64,000 nucleotides of DNA from Magnetococcales bacterium (GCA_015228935.1 JADGCO010000008.1:1-64000); one strand, 5' to 3'; shown: positions 14,714 through 25,600, numbered from the stretch's first letter. The notes: generated by a model not told the origin, from the letters alone. Made by a program: numbers and translations.

Positions 14714-15748
14714 GTGAGCAAGGTCGCATTGATCACCGGCATTACCGGACAGGACGGAGCCTACCTGGCAAAACTCCTCCTGGAAAAAAATTATAGCGTT
14801 TTTGGTGCCTGTCGGCGCAGCTCGTCGCTCAACCTGTGGCGACTGGAAGAGCTGGGCATCAAGGACCAGGTCCACTATGTTCCGCTGGAATTGACGGAAT
14901 TTACGAATATTCTGCGCGTGATCGAAAAAGTCAAACCGGACGAAATCTACAATCTCGCCGCCCAGAGCTTTGTCCACGTCTCGTTCGAACAGCCGCTCTA
15001 CACCTCCATGGTCAGCGGCATGGCCGTGCTGCACTTTCTGGAAATCATCCGCGAAGTCAATCCGAAAATCCGCTTCTATCAAGCCTCGACCTCGGAATTG
15101 TACGGCAAGGTGGTGGAAATTCCACAATCCGAAACAACACCCTTCTACCCGCGCAGTCCCTATGCCGTGGCCAAGCTGTTTGCCCACTGGATGGTGGTCA
15201 ATTATCGGGAGTCCTACAATCTGCACGCCTCGGCGGGAATCCTGTTCAATCATGAATCACCGCTGCGCGGCATGGAGTTTGTCACCCGTAAAATCACCGC
15301 CGGCTTGGCCCGCATCCGCCATGGCCAGCAGGATCACCTGGAACTGGGCAACCTTGATGCCCTGCGTGACTGGGGATTCGCGGGGGATTATGTGGAAGGG
15401 ATGTGGCGCATGCTGCAACAGCCCCAACCCCAGGATTATGTCCTCGCCATGGGTAAAAACAATTCGGTGCGGGAATTTGTGGAGATTGCCAGTCGGGCCG
15501 CAGGATTCGATCTGGTCTGGGAAGGCTCCGAAGTCAATACCCTGGGCCGGGACAGAAAAAGTGGCCGCGTACTCGTGCGCGTCAACCCGGAATTTTATCG
15601 CCCGGCGGAAGTCGATCAGCTCTGCGGCAATCCAGAACGGGCCAGGACCCAAATGGGTTGGCACCCCCAGGTAAACCTGACCCAACTGGTGGAAATGATG
15701 GTCCGGGCTGACATCGACCGGGCTGCCCAGAGTCGCATCATGTTTTGA
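14714..15748 (+). CDS. gmd: GDP-mannose 4,6-dehydratase family enzyme
   Basis: An extended short-chain dehydrogenase of 344 residues. The N-terminal NAD(P) motif is GITGQDGAYL (GxxGxxG, ~9-18), the catalytic YxxxK is in SPYAVAKL (~155), and Gmd-type residues include NLAAQSFVHVSFEQP, GILFNHESPLRG and VTRKIT. Gmd converts GDP-D-mannose to GDP-4-keto-6-deoxymannose, precursor of GDP-fucose, rhamnose or perosamine for surface polysaccharides. It starts with GTG, with AGGAG about 9 bases upstream. No reductase partner is adjacent. It precedes msbA, so the neighbourhood is envelope-related. A dehydratase of another NDP-sugar is possible but less likely. Confidence 0.82.
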   Translation: MSKVALITGITGQDGAYLAKLLLEKNYSVFGACRRSSSLNLWRLEELGIKDQVHYVPLELTEFTNILRVIEKVKPDEIYNLAAQSFVHVSFEQPLYTSMVSGMAVLHFLEIIREVNPKIRFYQASTSELYGKVVEIPQSETTPFYPRSPYAVAKLFAHWMVVNYRESYNLHASAGILFNHESPLRGMEFVTRKITAGLARIRHGQQDHLELGNLDALRDWGFAGDYVEGMWRMLQQPQPQDYVLAMGKNNSVREFVEIASRAAGFDLVWEGSEVNTLGRDRKSGRVLVRVNPEFYRPAEVDQLCGNPERARTQMGWHPQVNLTQLVEMMVRADIDRAAQSRIMF

Positions 15749-15911
15749 AAATCGTGTGACGCCGCGACTCTCTTTTTCCAGTCTTACCGGCAATCCCGGC
15801 CCAATTTTGTCATCAACACGCTCCGGGAAGGGGTTTTCCCTGTGGTTGCTGATCAACACTTGACATGGACTTTGGCTTGATCCCTACCGGATCCAAGCCG
15901 CTGACAGACAC

Positions 15912-17672
15912 ATGCAATGGACTTTGGATCAGACCCGTCTGGATCTGCTCCGGCGCTTCTGGAAACTGGTTTGGCCCTTCCGCTGGTATTTGATACCGGC
16001 CTTTTTTGCCATGGTCCTTCTGGCGGCCACCGATGGGGCCATCGCCTTTTCCGTGCAGCCCATCCTGGACCACGTATTCATCAATCAGGATGCGACCACC
16101 CTCTACACCCTGCCGTTTTTGCTGCTGGGAATCTTTGCCATCCGGGGTTTTGCCTATTTCATTCAACGCTACTGCATGGAACTCGTGGGAAATCGTGTCG
16201 TCCGGCAGCTCCAGGTGGATCTGTACCGGCACCTGCTCACCATGGACATGAGCTACCTGTTGTCACAAAGCACCGGGAGCCTTATTTCACGGGTGATCAA
16301 TGACACCAACCTGCTGAAAGGAGCGGCATCGTCCACCATTGCCAATCTGCTGGGCGAGGGGTTGTCGGTCTTTTTTCTGGTGGGTGTCCTGTTTTACCGC
16401 GATGCCAAACTTGCCATGATGGCCATGATCGGCATGCCCCTGGCCGGCTATCTGATCGTGCAGTTTGGCCGGCGCATGCGCCGCCTGAGCCATTCGCGCC
16501 TGGAACTGATGGAAGGGGTGGTGGCCCATCTGGAAGAGACCATCTCCGGTCTGCGTATCGTCAAGGCGTTTTGCATGGAGCCTTTTGAACGGGCCGCCTT
16601 TCGCAAGGAAACCAAGGCGGTGTTGAAAAATCAAATGCGCTCTGCCGTGATCCAGTCCGTCTCCAATCCCTCCATGGATCTGGTGGCCGGCTTTGCCATC
16701 GGGGGCGTCGTCTTTTACGGCGGACAGTCCGTCATCGACCATACCACGACAACGGGCAACTTTTTTTCGTTCATCACTGCCCTGCTGATGGCCTATACCC
16801 CCATCAAGCGACTGTCGAACATCAACAACTCCTTGCAGGAGAGTTTTGCGGCTGTCCAGCGCATTTTTGCCTTTCTGGATATCAAACCCCGCATCGTCAA
16901 TGCGCCCCAGTCGGTGCCCCTCCCGCCGATCCGGCATGCACTCCATTTTGACAATGTGACGTTTGCCTATGCTCCGGAGCTGGATCCGGTTCTGAAAGAG
17001 ATCAATCTGGAAATCCGGGCCGGCGAAAGGGTGGCCCTGGTGGGAGCCAGTGGCAGTGGCAAAAGTACCCTGGTCAATCTTGTTCCCCGTTTTTTTGATG
17101 TCACCTCGGGGAGCATCCGCATTGATGGGCACGATATTCGAGGGGTTACCCTGAACTCTCTGCGGGCACAGATTTCCATGGTGACCCAGGAGATCATTCT
17201 GTTCAACGACACCATCCACCGCAACATTGCCTATGGCGACAAAAACCGCGCCGATGCCGAGGTTCATGCGGCGGCGGCGGCGGCCAATGCCCTCGAATTC
17301 ATTCAAGGATTTCCCGAGGGATTCAACTCCCGCATCGGGGATCGCGGCATCATGCTGTCGGGCGGGCAGCGGCAACGGGTCTCCATTGCCCGTTCCCTGC
17401 TCAAGAATGCCCCGATCCTGATCCTGGACGAAGCCACGAGTGCCCTGGACACGGAAAGCGAACGTGCCGTCCAGGAGGCCTTGGACCTTCTCATGCAGGG
17501 TCGCACCACCCTGGTGATTGCGCACCGTCTCTCCACCATCCGCAATTGTGACCGGATCGTGGTGCTGGAGGCGGGACGCATCATCGAAATGGGCACACAC
17601 GAGGAACTGCTGACCAGAAACGGCGAATATGCCCGTTTCCACCGGTTGCAGTTTGAATATGACACCCCTTGA
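15912..17672 (+). CDS. msbA: lipid A export ABC transporter MsbA
   Basis: A 586-residue half-transporter. Six membrane helices span ~20-310 and the nucleotide-binding domain ~340-580, with Walker A GASGSGKST (~380), signature LSGGQRQRVSIARSL and Walker B LILDEATSALD. Length and motif spacing, including YTPIKRLSNINNSLQESFAA before the ATPase, match MsbA, which flips core-lipid A across the inner membrane. It fits with the LPS genes further along. The ATG at 15912 lacks a strong ribosome site; a similar ATGGACTTTGG stretch occurs at 15865 and 15917. It is followed 18 bp later by typA on the same strand. Confidence 0.88.
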   Translation: MQWTLDQTRLDLLRRFWKLVWPFRWYLIPAFFAMVLLAATDGAIAFSVQPILDHVFINQDATTLYTLPFLLLGIFAIRGFAYFIQRYCMELVGNRVVRQLQVDLYRHLLTMDMSYLLSQSTGSLISRVINDTNLLKGAASSTIANLLGEGLSVFFLVGVLFYRDAKLAMMAMIGMPLAGYLIVQFGRRMRRLSHSRLELMEGVVAHLEETISGLRIVKAFCMEPFERAAFRKETKAVLKNQMRSAVIQSVSNPSMDLVAGFAIGGVVFYGGQSVIDHTTTTGNFFSFITALLMAYTPIKRLSNINNSLQESFAAVQRIFAFLDIKPRIVNAPQSVPLPPIRHALHFDNVTFAYAPELDPVLKEINLEIRAGERVALVGASGSGKSTLVNLVPRFFDVTSGSIRIDGHDIRGVTLNSLRAQISMVTQEIILFNDTIHRNIAYGDKNRADAEVHAAAAAANALEFIQGFPEGFNSRIGDRGIMLSGGQRQRVSIARSLLKNAPILILDEATSALDTESERAVQEALDLLMQGRTTLVIAHRLSTIRNCDRIVVLEAGRIIEMGTHEELLTRNGEYARFHRLQFEYDTP

Positions 17673-17690
17673 CAAATGAGATGACACCCG

Positions 17691-19523
17691 ATGGATTCCG
17701 TAGACCATCTGCGCAATATCGCCATCATCGCCCACGTCGATCATGGCAAAACCACCCTGGTGGACAAACTCCTGCAACAATCAGGAACCCTGGAATCACG
17801 CGGTCCCGCCCGGGAACGGGTCATGGACTCCAACGATCTGGAACGGGAACGCGGGATTACCATCCTCTCCAAAAACACGGCCATTCGCTGGGGCGAATAC
17901 CGGATCAACATTGTCGATACCCCGGGACATGCCGATTTTGGCGGCGAGGTGGAGCGGGTTCTCTCCATGGTGGATTCGGTGTTGTTGCTGGTGGATGCCG
18001 TTGATGGTCCCATGCCGCAGACCCGCTTCGTCACCCGCAAGGCCTTTGACATGGGTATCACGCCCATCGTGGTGATCAACAAGGTGGATCGCGACGGTGC
18101 CCGTCCAGACTGGGTGGTGGATCGCACCTTCGACCTGTTCGACCGTCTGGGAGCCACCGAACACCAGTTGGATTTTCCCATCGTCTATGCCTCGGCGCTC
18201 CAGGGATGGGCCATCCTCCATCTGGATGACCCACGCCAGGATTTAGGCCCTCTGTTCCAGACCGTCATTGACCGTGTCTCTCCCCCCAAGGTGGATCCGG
18301 AAGGGAGCTTCCAGATGCAGGTTTCGGCCATGGATTACGACAACTATGTCGGTGTGGTCGGCATTGGTCGCATTCAGAGGGGCCGGATCCGGACCAACAA
18401 TCCGGTGGTCGTTGCCACCCCGGCCAATACCCGGCGTCAGGGCAGAATATTGCAGATTTTTTCCTACATGGGACTGGGACGTACCGAAGTCCCGGAGGCC
18501 TCGGCGGGTGACATCATCGGCTTTTCAGGCATTGGCGGTCTGGGCATCTCCGATACCCTCTGCCATCCGGATTGCGTGGAACCCCTGCCGCCCCTGGTCG
18601 TCGATGAACCCACCATCAGCATGACCTTCCAGGTCAATGACTCCCCCCTGGCCGGACGCGAAGGCAAATTTGTCACGAGCCGGCAACTCCGCGACCGTCT
18701 TTTCCGGGAACTGGAACACAACGTCGCCCTCAGGGTTGAAGAGACCTCGGATGCCGACAAGTTCAAGGTATTTGGTCGTGGAGAGTTGCATCTGGGCATC
18801 CTGATCGAAAACATGCGCCGGGAAGGATACGAGCTGGGGGTTTCCCGCCCCGAGGTGATCATCCGCACTGTGGATGGCAAACCCACCGAACCCTATGAAC
18901 AATTGACCGTGGATGTGGAAGATCAGCATCAGGGAGCCATCATGGAAGCCCTGGGCAATCGCCGGGGTGATCTTGCCGACATGGTCCCGGATGGACGGGG
19001 CCGGGTGCGCCTGGATTACATGATTCCGGCCCGCGGCCTGATCGGATTTTTGACCGAATTCCGGACGCTGACCTCCGGCAGTGGCCTCATGTATCATGTC
19101 TTCGACCATTACGGACCCCTCATCCAGGCCACCATCGGCCAGCGCAACAATGGGGTCCTCGTGGCCAAGGAAGATGGCAAGGCCGTCGCCTACGCCCTGT
19201 TCAATCTCCAGGAGCGGGGACGCCATTTCATCTCGCCAGGTGAGATTGTCTACGAAGGGATGGTCATCGGCATTCACATCCGCCGGGGCGATCTCGTGGT
19301 CAATCCCATGAAGGGCAAGCAGTTGACCAACATGCGGGCCTCCGGCAGCGACGAAAACGTCATCCTGACCCCGCCCTTGCGCCTCAGCCTGGAAGAGGCC
19401 CTGGAATTCATCGATGACGATGAACTGGTCGAAGTGACGCCACGCAATATCCGGCTTCGCAAAAAACAGCTCAAGGAAACCGACCGCAAAAAAACCAGTC
19501 GTTCCCGTGCCCCTGCTGCCTGA
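17691..19523 (+). CDS. typA: ribosome-associated GTPase TypA/BipA
   Basis: A 610-residue translational GTPase. The G domain has AHVDHGKTT (G1, ~15), the ERERGIT switch [17 protein letters not shown] (G3) and NKVD (G4). Then come EF-G-like domain II, domains III and V and the TypA-specific C-terminal domain (about 480-600, containing [15 protein letters not shown] and [18 protein letters not shown], diagnostic of TypA). TypA helps 50S assembly and stress adaptation, especially in the cold. The tail is basic ([11 protein letters not shown]). It follows msbA by 18 bp and may be co-transcribed. Length is normal. Confidence 0.95.
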   Translation: MDSVDHLRNIAIIAHVDHGKTTLVDKLLQQSGTLESRGPARERVMDSNDLERERGITILSKNTAIRWGEYRINIVDTPGHADFGGEVERVLSMVDSVLLLVDAVDGPMPQTRFVTRKAFDMGITPIVVINKVDRDGARPDWVVDRTFDLFDRLGATEHQLDFPIVYASALQGWAILHLDDPRQDLGPLFQTVIDRVSPPKVDPEGSFQMQVSAMDYDNYVGVVGIGRIQRGRIRTNNPVVVATPANTRRQGRILQIFSYMGLGRTEVPEASAGDIIGFSGIGGLGISDTLCHPDCVEPLPPLVVDEPTISMTFQVNDSPLAGREGKFVTSRQLRDRLFRELEHNVALRVEETSDADKFKVFGRGELHLGILIENMRREGYELGVSRPEVIIRTVDGKPTEPYEQLTVDVEDQHQGAIMEALGNRRGDLADMVPDGRGRVRLDYMIPARGLIGFLTEFRTLTSGSGLMYHVFDHYGPLIQATIGQRNNGVLVAKEDGKAVAYALFNLQERGRHFISPGEIVYEGMVIGIHIRRGDLVVNPMKGKQLTNMRASGSDENVILTPPLRLSLEEALEFIDDDELVEVTPRNIRLRKKQLKETDRKKTSRSRAPAA

Positions 19524-19682
19524 TTCAAATGGAGCGTGCCAAGGAAAGAACAATCCAGCCCGTTTGTTGGATGCAACGGGCGGATTCTACCAGATCCGGG
19601 GTACGGCTCAGAAAAATGCCACTTTGCACCCGGTTTCGTATTGATGGGATTGCCCTTTGCGTGTTCCCGGCAATGAGGTACG

Positions 19683-20672
19683 ATGCCAAGCATGATCGAC
19701 GACGATGATTCCATCTACCATCGCCTTTTTTCCCATCCGGAAATGGTGTCCGACCTGCTGCGGAATTTTCTGGAGCCTGACCTCCTGACGGAGCTTGACC
19801 TGTCGCACATGCGGCGGATGAACACCAAGTTTACGTCCCGGAGTGGTCAACGGCGGCGGGGAGACGTGGTATGGGAAATTCCCACCTGCGCTGGCAGCAG
19901 TGTGTTCTTGATCCTGATTTTAGAATTTCAGTCCGATATTGACGAGTGGATGGTGTTGCGTCTCGATGTCTATGTCGGATTGCTCTACCAGCAGTTGGTC
20001 GATGAGCGCAAATTGAAGCCTGCGGATGGTCTGCCGCCGGTACTTCCCATCGTTCTTTACAATGGCGAGAAACCGCGCTGGAATGCGGCCACGAGTTTGC
20101 GGGATCTGATCCGACTACCGGCAGGCTCACCGTTGTGGCAATATCAGCCCGAGATGCGGTACCATGTGATTGACGAAGGGAAATTTCCGGATCAGGATTT
20201 GAAGGGCCGTTGGTCCCTGACCGCCGTTTTTTTCCGAATACAGCATCCGGTCAGCCCTGCATCGGTCCTGGATGCCAGTCGCGACCTGGTTGTCTGGTTT
20301 GACAAACACCCAGATGGTCCACCCCTGAAGTATTTGTTCCGGGAACTGTTGGTTGTGGCCCTGGAACGGGTCAAGCAAAAAGATCCTGGCCCACCTGTTC
20401 CTGTGGAACTTGAGGAGGTTGTCATCATGCTGACAAATTATATCGATAAATGGGAAAAGGATATTGAACACCGAGTTCGTCAAGAAGTTCGTCAAGAAGA
20501 AGCGGCGGCCATCCTTGCCCGACAACTTCAGAGACGTTTTGGTCCACTACCACAAAATATTCTTGACGTGATGAAATCCGCTGACCTTGCATCTTTGGAG
20601 CAGTGGAGCGATATCATTATCGAAGCCAAATCGATTGATGATATTTTCGGTAGCGGTCACCATTTTGCATGA
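19683..20672 (+). CDS. Rpn-family PD-(D/E)XK nuclease / putative transposase
   Basis: A 329-residue member of the Rpn (recombination-promoting nuclease, formerly transposase_31) group. The N-terminal part reads HPEMVSDLLRNFLEPDLL; the nuclease core has RRGDVVWEI and LILILEFQSDIDEWM, giving the D...ExQ version of PD-(D/E)XK. The C-terminus has the coiled tail found with many Rpn proteins (ARQLQRRFGPLPQNILDVMKSAD), shared with DUF4351 proteins such as the one at 41856. Rpn enzymes nick or cut DNA and some act in phage defence. It stands alone after typA. A partial copy of its 5' end lies just downstream at about 20705-20790. Confidence 0.85.
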   Translation: MPSMIDDDDSIYHRLFSHPEMVSDLLRNFLEPDLLTELDLSHMRRMNTKFTSRSGQRRRGDVVWEIPTCAGSSVFLILILEFQSDIDEWMVLRLDVYVGLLYQQLVDERKLKPADGLPPVLPIVLYNGEKPRWNAATSLRDLIRLPAGSPLWQYQPEMRYHVIDEGKFPDQDLKGRWSLTAVFFRIQHPVSPASVLDASRDLVVWFDKHPDGPPLKYLFRELLVVALERVKQKDPGPPVPVELEEVVIMLTNYIDKWEKDIEHRVRQEVRQEEAAAILARQLQRRFGPLPQNILDVMKSADLASLEQWSDIIIEAKSIDDIFGSGHHFA

Positions 20673-20704
20673 TCTGATCGCCGACCGATCCGAATTGTTC
20701 TCTT

Positions 20705-20790
20705 GCATGTTTCCGGCAACAAGGTACGAGATGCCAAATATGATCGACGACGATGATTCCGTCTGCCATCGCATCTTTGGCCACGATCAT
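20705..20790 (+). pseudogene. duplicated 5' fragment of the Rpn gene
   Basis: About 85 bp repeat the region around the start of the Rpn gene at 19683 (the GTTTCCGGCAACAAGGTACGA stretch and the MPNMIDDDDSVCHRIF reading match GTTCCCGGCAATGAGGTACGA and MPSMIDDDDSIYHRLF). After about 16 codons similarity ends and the sequence runs into a degenerate copy of the dispersed repeat. No nuclease domain remains. It is the relic of a second Rpn gene or of a misrepaired duplication. Confidence 0.85.
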
Positions 20791-20796
20791 CCATTC

Positions 20797-20840
20797 GGCT
20801 CCGCCCCCTACCCCGCCAGGACTCTGTCCTGGACCTGTCC
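20797..20840. repeat. degenerate copy of the dispersed repeat
   Basis: GGCTCCGCCCC, then CCCCGCCAGGA and CCTGGACCTG occur in the same order as in the repeats at 11625 and 35585, with the central palindrome shortened. It abuts the truncated Rpn fragment, so the element may mark the breakpoint of a deletion. Confidence 0.6.
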
Positions 20841-20942
20841 GGTCGCCAGCCCCCTGGACCCCGTTATCAGAATGGCCGAAACATTGATCAAGGGCTGGAC
20901 AGAAAATATTTCAGGTGTCCGGAAAAAAGATCGGGCATTCCA

Positions 20943-21245
20943 TTATAGATATTGTTTGATCTGTTCGTAGTATTCCGGAAAATTATGGGAGATGAGGGTC
21001 AAATCGAAACGATTCAGGATGGCCTCCTTGGGTTCCCGCTCCAGGAGAAACCGGAACGACGCTTCGATGATTTTGACTGGTTGACACTCTGTGCCGACAA
21101 TCCGGGAGATTTTGTCAAAGGTCATCTGGTCAACGGTCACGGTGTGTTCGGTGCGCACGGACTCCTCTTCCACAGCAACCCGGAAACGAAACGGACAGGA
21201 ATCGGTTTGCACCTGTTGAACCACAATGCGACGGTCTGTGGCCAT
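20943..21245 (-). CDS. conserved hypothetical protein
   Basis: A 100-residue soluble protein of no family I can name. It starts MATDRRIVVQQVQTD and contains CPFRFRVAVEEE, TVDQMTFDKISRIVG and a C-terminal IIEASFRFLLEREPKEAIL, FDLTLISHNFPEY. The regular helix-strand pattern and lack of low complexity suggest a real conserved protein. The ATG at 21245 has GGGGGTG just upstream and is preferred over one four codons earlier. It lies downstream of the STAS remnant and the HD-GYP/kinase cluster on the same strand, so it may be the last gene of that group. Confidence 0.6.
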   Translation of the reverse strand: MATDRRIVVQQVQTDSCPFRFRVAVEEESVRTEHTVTVDQMTFDKISRIVGTECQPVKIIEASFRFLLEREPKEAILNRFDLTLISHNFPEYYEQIKQYL

Positions 21246-21286
21246 GTTCACCCCCAATCAATGTCAAATTTTTTTATGCGACCTGT

Positions 21287-21505
21287 CTACCCATGAGTCC
21301 ACGATGTCGGTCCCTGGCGTTCCTCGCAAGAATCCCGATCCGTACCATCAATACCATGTCGGCTTCCGAAAATCCATTCCCGGCTGACCTCGCCGCAGAG
21401 CAAAAATATGGCTGAAAAAGTGGAATGCTTGCGCATCAGCAACAGCATACCGAGGGCAGAACTGTCCATGCTGACCACATCCTGAAAATCAATTTTGTAG
21501 AACAC
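21287..21505 (-). pseudogene. truncated STAS-domain (anti-sigma antagonist) remnant
   Basis: The frame reads YKIDFQDVVSMDSSALGML, then LLMRKH, the phosphorylatable-serine strand and helix of SpoIIAA-like STAS domains (DSSALG is the signature). A STAS domain needs about 100 residues; here its N-terminal half is missing and after RKHS the sequence loses resemblance (GTDRDSCEERQGPT), as after a frameshift. The frame stays open upstream into the 3' end of the HD-GYP gene. The relic suggests a STAS gene once lay in this signalling cluster. A shortened functional domain is not excluded but unlikely. Confidence 0.6.
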
Positions 21506-21509
21506 TCCA

Positions 21510-22586
21510 TCATGCCTTTGGAGAAAAAGGACGGTGTGAAACTTCCATCTGTTTCGACTCCAAATGGGCGTAGGTACGATGGATTTTTACAATTTCCGGC
21601 AAAGCATCCACGAATATATGCACCAGGTTGGGATCAAAAGCGGTTCCGGCACAACGTTGAATTTCATCCACGGCTTGATCCAGGCTCCAGGCTTTTTTGT
21701 AGGGACGGGCGGAGGTCAGTGCATCAAACACATCGGCCAGGCTGCAAATACGACCCATGAGCGGAATCGCCTCACCGACCAGGCCAAAGGGATAACCTGC
21801 CCCATCCCACCGTTCATGGTGCGTCAGGGCAATCATATGGGCGGTACGCAAGAGCAAGGAAGGTTCCTGGTCGAGCAGTTCCCCCCCCAGAGTGGTGTGG
21901 GTTTTCATAATTTCAAACTCTTCGGCAGTCAACTTGCCTGGTTTCAGGAGAATTTTGTCCGGTATGCCAATCTTGCCCACATCATGCATGGGAGCCGCAT
22001 TGAGCAGCAGCTCCTGATCATGAGAAGAGAGTCCCATGGCACGTCCCAGCAAGGCAGAATACTGGCTCATGCGCTGGATGTGATAACCGGTTTCATTGTC
22101 CCGATATTCAGCCGCCTGCCCCAGACGGCGGATGATCTCCATGCGGGTGCGCAGCAAATCCAACTCGCGTTCGGACAGGGCCTGAGCATTACGGGCACCC
22201 CGTAAGATATAACGTATCCGATGACCCAACAGACCCCAGTTGATGGGTTTGGTGATAAAATCCGTGGCCCCTGCATGATAGGCATACTCAATGGATGTCA
22301 CATCATCCAGGGAGGTGGCCAAGACGACAGGCAGGTAGGCCATGTCATCGTGTTTGCGGATGGTCTGACACAGGCCAAAACCATCCATCACGGGCATGAT
22401 CACATCGGATATCACCAGATCCGGACGCTCCATGTGCAACAACTCCCAGGCCTGTTGCCCGTTTTCGGCCTCCACGACCCGGTAGCCAAACTGTTCCAAC
22501 GCCTCCCGCATCGGCAATCGTTGCAAAAATTCGTCGTCCACAATCAATACCAGGGGGGGTGTCAATATCTCAATCTCATCACGCAT
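21510..22586 (-). CDS. response regulator with HD-GYP phosphodiesterase domain
   Basis: A 358-residue two-domain protein. The receiver (residues 10-130) has the DDE acidic pocket, phosphoacceptor D61 (DLVISDVIMPVMDG) and lysine in TKPI. The HD-GYP domain (~160-340) keeps its motifs: MHDVGKIGIPD, the HTTLGGELL histidine, HHERWDGAGYP (HHExxDGxGYP) and LADVFDALTSARPYK. Such proteins hydrolyse c-di-GMP when phosphorylated. The ATG at 22586 is chosen; a GTG at 22616 would overlap the upstream kinase. It follows the two hybrid kinases on the same strand and is probably their output. A PilZ receptor lies at 6596. Confidence 0.92.
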   Translation of the reverse strand: MRDEIEILTPPLVLIVDDEFLQRLPMREALEQFGYRVVEAENGQQAWELLHMERPDLVISDVIMPVMDGFGLCQTIRKHDDMAYLPVVLATSLDDVTSIEYAYHAGATDFITKPINWGLLGHRIRYILRGARNAQALSERELDLLRTRMEIIRRLGQAAEYRDNETGYHIQRMSQYSALLGRAMGLSSHDQELLLNAAPMHDVGKIGIPDKILLKPGKLTAEEFEIMKTHTTLGGELLDQEPSLLLRTAHMIALTHHERWDGAGYPFGLVGEAIPLMGRICSLADVFDALTSARPYKKAWSLDQAVDEIQRCAGTAFDPNLVHIFVDALPEIVKIHRTYAHLESKQMEVSHRPFSPKA

Positions 22587-22600
22587 GGTATGGTCCAACT

Positions 22601-25600
22601 TCAATCCGAAGCACACAAATCACGCAAAGCCTGTTTGACTTCAACATACAGGGGACCGCTCAATCGGAAATATTCCCGCACCTTCACCAGATCGACATGC
22701 CCTGCCTCCATGGTCCGCCCCAGCTCCGCCAACCGGGCGGCACCCATGGTCAGGCTGGAAGATTTCAGGGTATGGGCAGCGATACGCACCGCATCGGAAT
22801 CGTTTTTTTCCAGGGCATTGGCCAATTCTTCCAACAATTTTGGGGTTCGCACCAGGTAGTGTTCCACCATCCTGCCCAACAAGCCAGTTCCCCCTTTCCG
22901 GGCCAATTCCAGGATGCGGTCCACCGCAATCCTGTCCAGCACCGGCACGAGTGACAAAACATGTTCACTTGCAGGATTTTGCACCGGTGATGCGGGAGAA
23001 AAAGAGGCAGGAACAGGATTGTAACCCGGATCCGGAGACAAGGGGGAACTTTTTGGCGGGGTCGAAGGAAGGGCAGCCTGGACAGGATTGTGACCCGGAT
23101 CCGGGGACAAGGGGGCACGCGCCGGTCTGGGCAGCCAGCGTTGCAGTATGGTTTCCATATCCGCCTGACTGAAAGGCTTTTGCAGATAGTCATCCATTCC
23201 CGCATCCCTGCATCGCTGCTGACTTTCGGGCAAAACGTGGGCAGTCAGAGCGATAACGGGCGTATGCAGACTCCCCGTCTGTTTTTCCCATGCACGCAGG
23301 CGTCTGGTCGTCTCGAATCCGTCCAGAATGGGCATTTCGCAATCCATGAAAACGGCATCGAAAGACAACACGGCATCACGAATCAGGGTCAGCGCCTGCT
23401 GGCCATGGCCGGCGACGGTTACCTGACAACCGAGCAACTTCAACGTTTCCAGTGCCACATCCTGATTGACCAGGTTGTCTTCCACCAGCAGGATATGTCC
23501 CTCGAAGCGGGTGAGATTCGATGCGTCCGGTTTCTTCTGACTCCAGGTAAAAAATTCCCGTTGATCCCCCGGTTGCTGCTTGCCAAACCGCACCGTAAAC
23601 CGGAACGTCGATCCCTGCCCGGGAACACTTTCCATCCACAAATTTCCGTCCAGAAGGCGGACCAGTTTCCGGGTTATGGCCAATCCCAACCCGGTGCCGC
23701 CAAACCGGCGGGTGATGGAGGAGTCTTCCTGGGAAAATGTCTGAAACAGGTGCTGTTGATATTCGGGAGAAATACCAATGCCGGTGTCGGCTATCTGAAA
23801 ACGCAACAAAACATCCACATCCCGCTCTTCCATGCTGTCTACCGCCAGGGTGACAGAGCCTTTTTCGGTAAACTTGACGGCATTACCCACCAGATTATAG
23901 AGAATTTGATTGAGACGATGAGGATCTCCCAGAAGGTGCAGAGGTATACCATCCGCCATTTTACACTGAAAATCCAGTTTGCCGAGTCTGGTCCGTGACA
24001 AAAACATGGCGCACAGGTCCTGAATCACCACATCCAGATCAAACCTCAATATATCCGGAGAAAACCGCCCATCCTGGATTTTGGAAAAATCGAGAATGTC
24101 GTTGATGATCCGGAGCAGTGTGTGTCCTGAACGGTGGATGGTTTCGGCATAATGGCGTTGCTGTTCCGTCAAGGAGGTTTTCAGGATCAGATCGGCCATG
24201 CCCAGCACCCCGTTCATGGGGGTGCGAATTTCATGGCTCATGGTGACGAGGAAATTTTCCTTGGCTCTTGCACCCGCCTCGGCGGCATGGCATGCCAGAT
24301 CCAACTCCTCTGTTCTTTTGCGCACGGTCTCTTCCAGGTTGTCCCGATACTGACTTAGTTTTTCCTCAGCCAATTTGCGGGCGGAAATATCCTGATGCAG
24401 GCTGATCCATATTTCGCCATGTTCCGCATGGGTCATGGTGGAGATGGAAACATGCCCCCAAAATGGAGTACCGTCTTTTCTGACATGCAGCACATCCCCT
24501 TCCCAGACCCCTTTTTTGAATAAATGGGCCATGATTTCATCAGCAATTTGCCTGGGCGTTCTGTCGGTGGCAGCGTAGATCAGGGAAATGGGCTTGCCCA
24601 TGATCTCCCCCTTCTCACAGGCAAGCATTTTTTCGAAGCCTCGATTCACAAAGACAATGATGCCATCTTCTGCCCGGACCAGACATACTCCTTCTGTCAT
24701 ATGTTCAATAATCCTGGCCTGCAACCTGACATCTTCTTCCCGCACGGCCCGGGCATTGATTGGCAGGTGACTGTAACGCTCGGGTATTTTTGGATCAATA
24801 CTGCCAAAACTTTTCACGATGGAGAATTCACCTGCCGCATTGCAACGCGACAAAAAGGTGTTGACTTTGGCGTGATGGGTTTCCGGGTCCATGGAAACCA
24901 CCCCCTGCGGACCGCTGATGGAAAGCGTCTCCAGGGCATCGACCAGCGCCTCTGGATCGAGGCTTCCGGCCTTGTTTGCCGCCTGTGCAAACGCTTTCAC
25001 GCACAGGTAGGTTCCTTCGCCAAAGTTGGTGAGTATGCCATTTCCCTGCGGCCAGAGGCCGGTGATTCCCGGCATGGTTGCCAACCTGGCCAGAAATTCC
25101 TGATTTTTTTCAGTAGCCACCGTCATAAAATAGGTATTACTGGAATAGTGACCATCCCGAACATCGGATGGCAATTGACTCGCCATCATTTCGTCATAAT
25201 GCCCCATCACGACGGCCATCCGGCTTTTCAGGCCCATCTCGGCAAAACGGGTCAGGAGCAACACCTGGTCAGCCCCGGCAAAATAGGGAACGAACACATC
25301 GGCTCCAGATTGTGCCACTTGTTGCAGTAATGAATCGATCTGTTCCCGGGCAACGCCGATGGAAAAGTACTCTTCGCCAACGACCTTGCCCTTGGCATGC
25401 AGCAACACCTGTTGTGCCGCACCAATCGAGCCACGCGGCCATTCATAATTATTGCCCGCAAAATACATGCATGGACCGTATTTTTCTTTCATATACGGGA
25501 TCATTTTTTCAATTTGTTGATTGGGCAGAGCGGCAAAATGGAAAAAATAACGGCTGAGAATGCTTCCTTCATAAAAAGAAAAATTCAGCAGGGGTATTTT

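Noticed and set aside
15860-15930. Second ATGGACTTTGG block before msbA as a promoter or gene-start duplication
   Set aside because: Only about 11 bases match exactly; the rest is too diverged to call a duplication, and no -10 box follows the TTGACA.
16287-17780. About 500-codon antisense frame over msbA
   Set aside because: It lies opposite clear Walker and signature motifs and shows no homology.
19559-19580. CCCGTT/AACGGG stem after typA as terminator
   Set aside because: Short stem, 10-base loop and no T tract; not distinguishable from chance.
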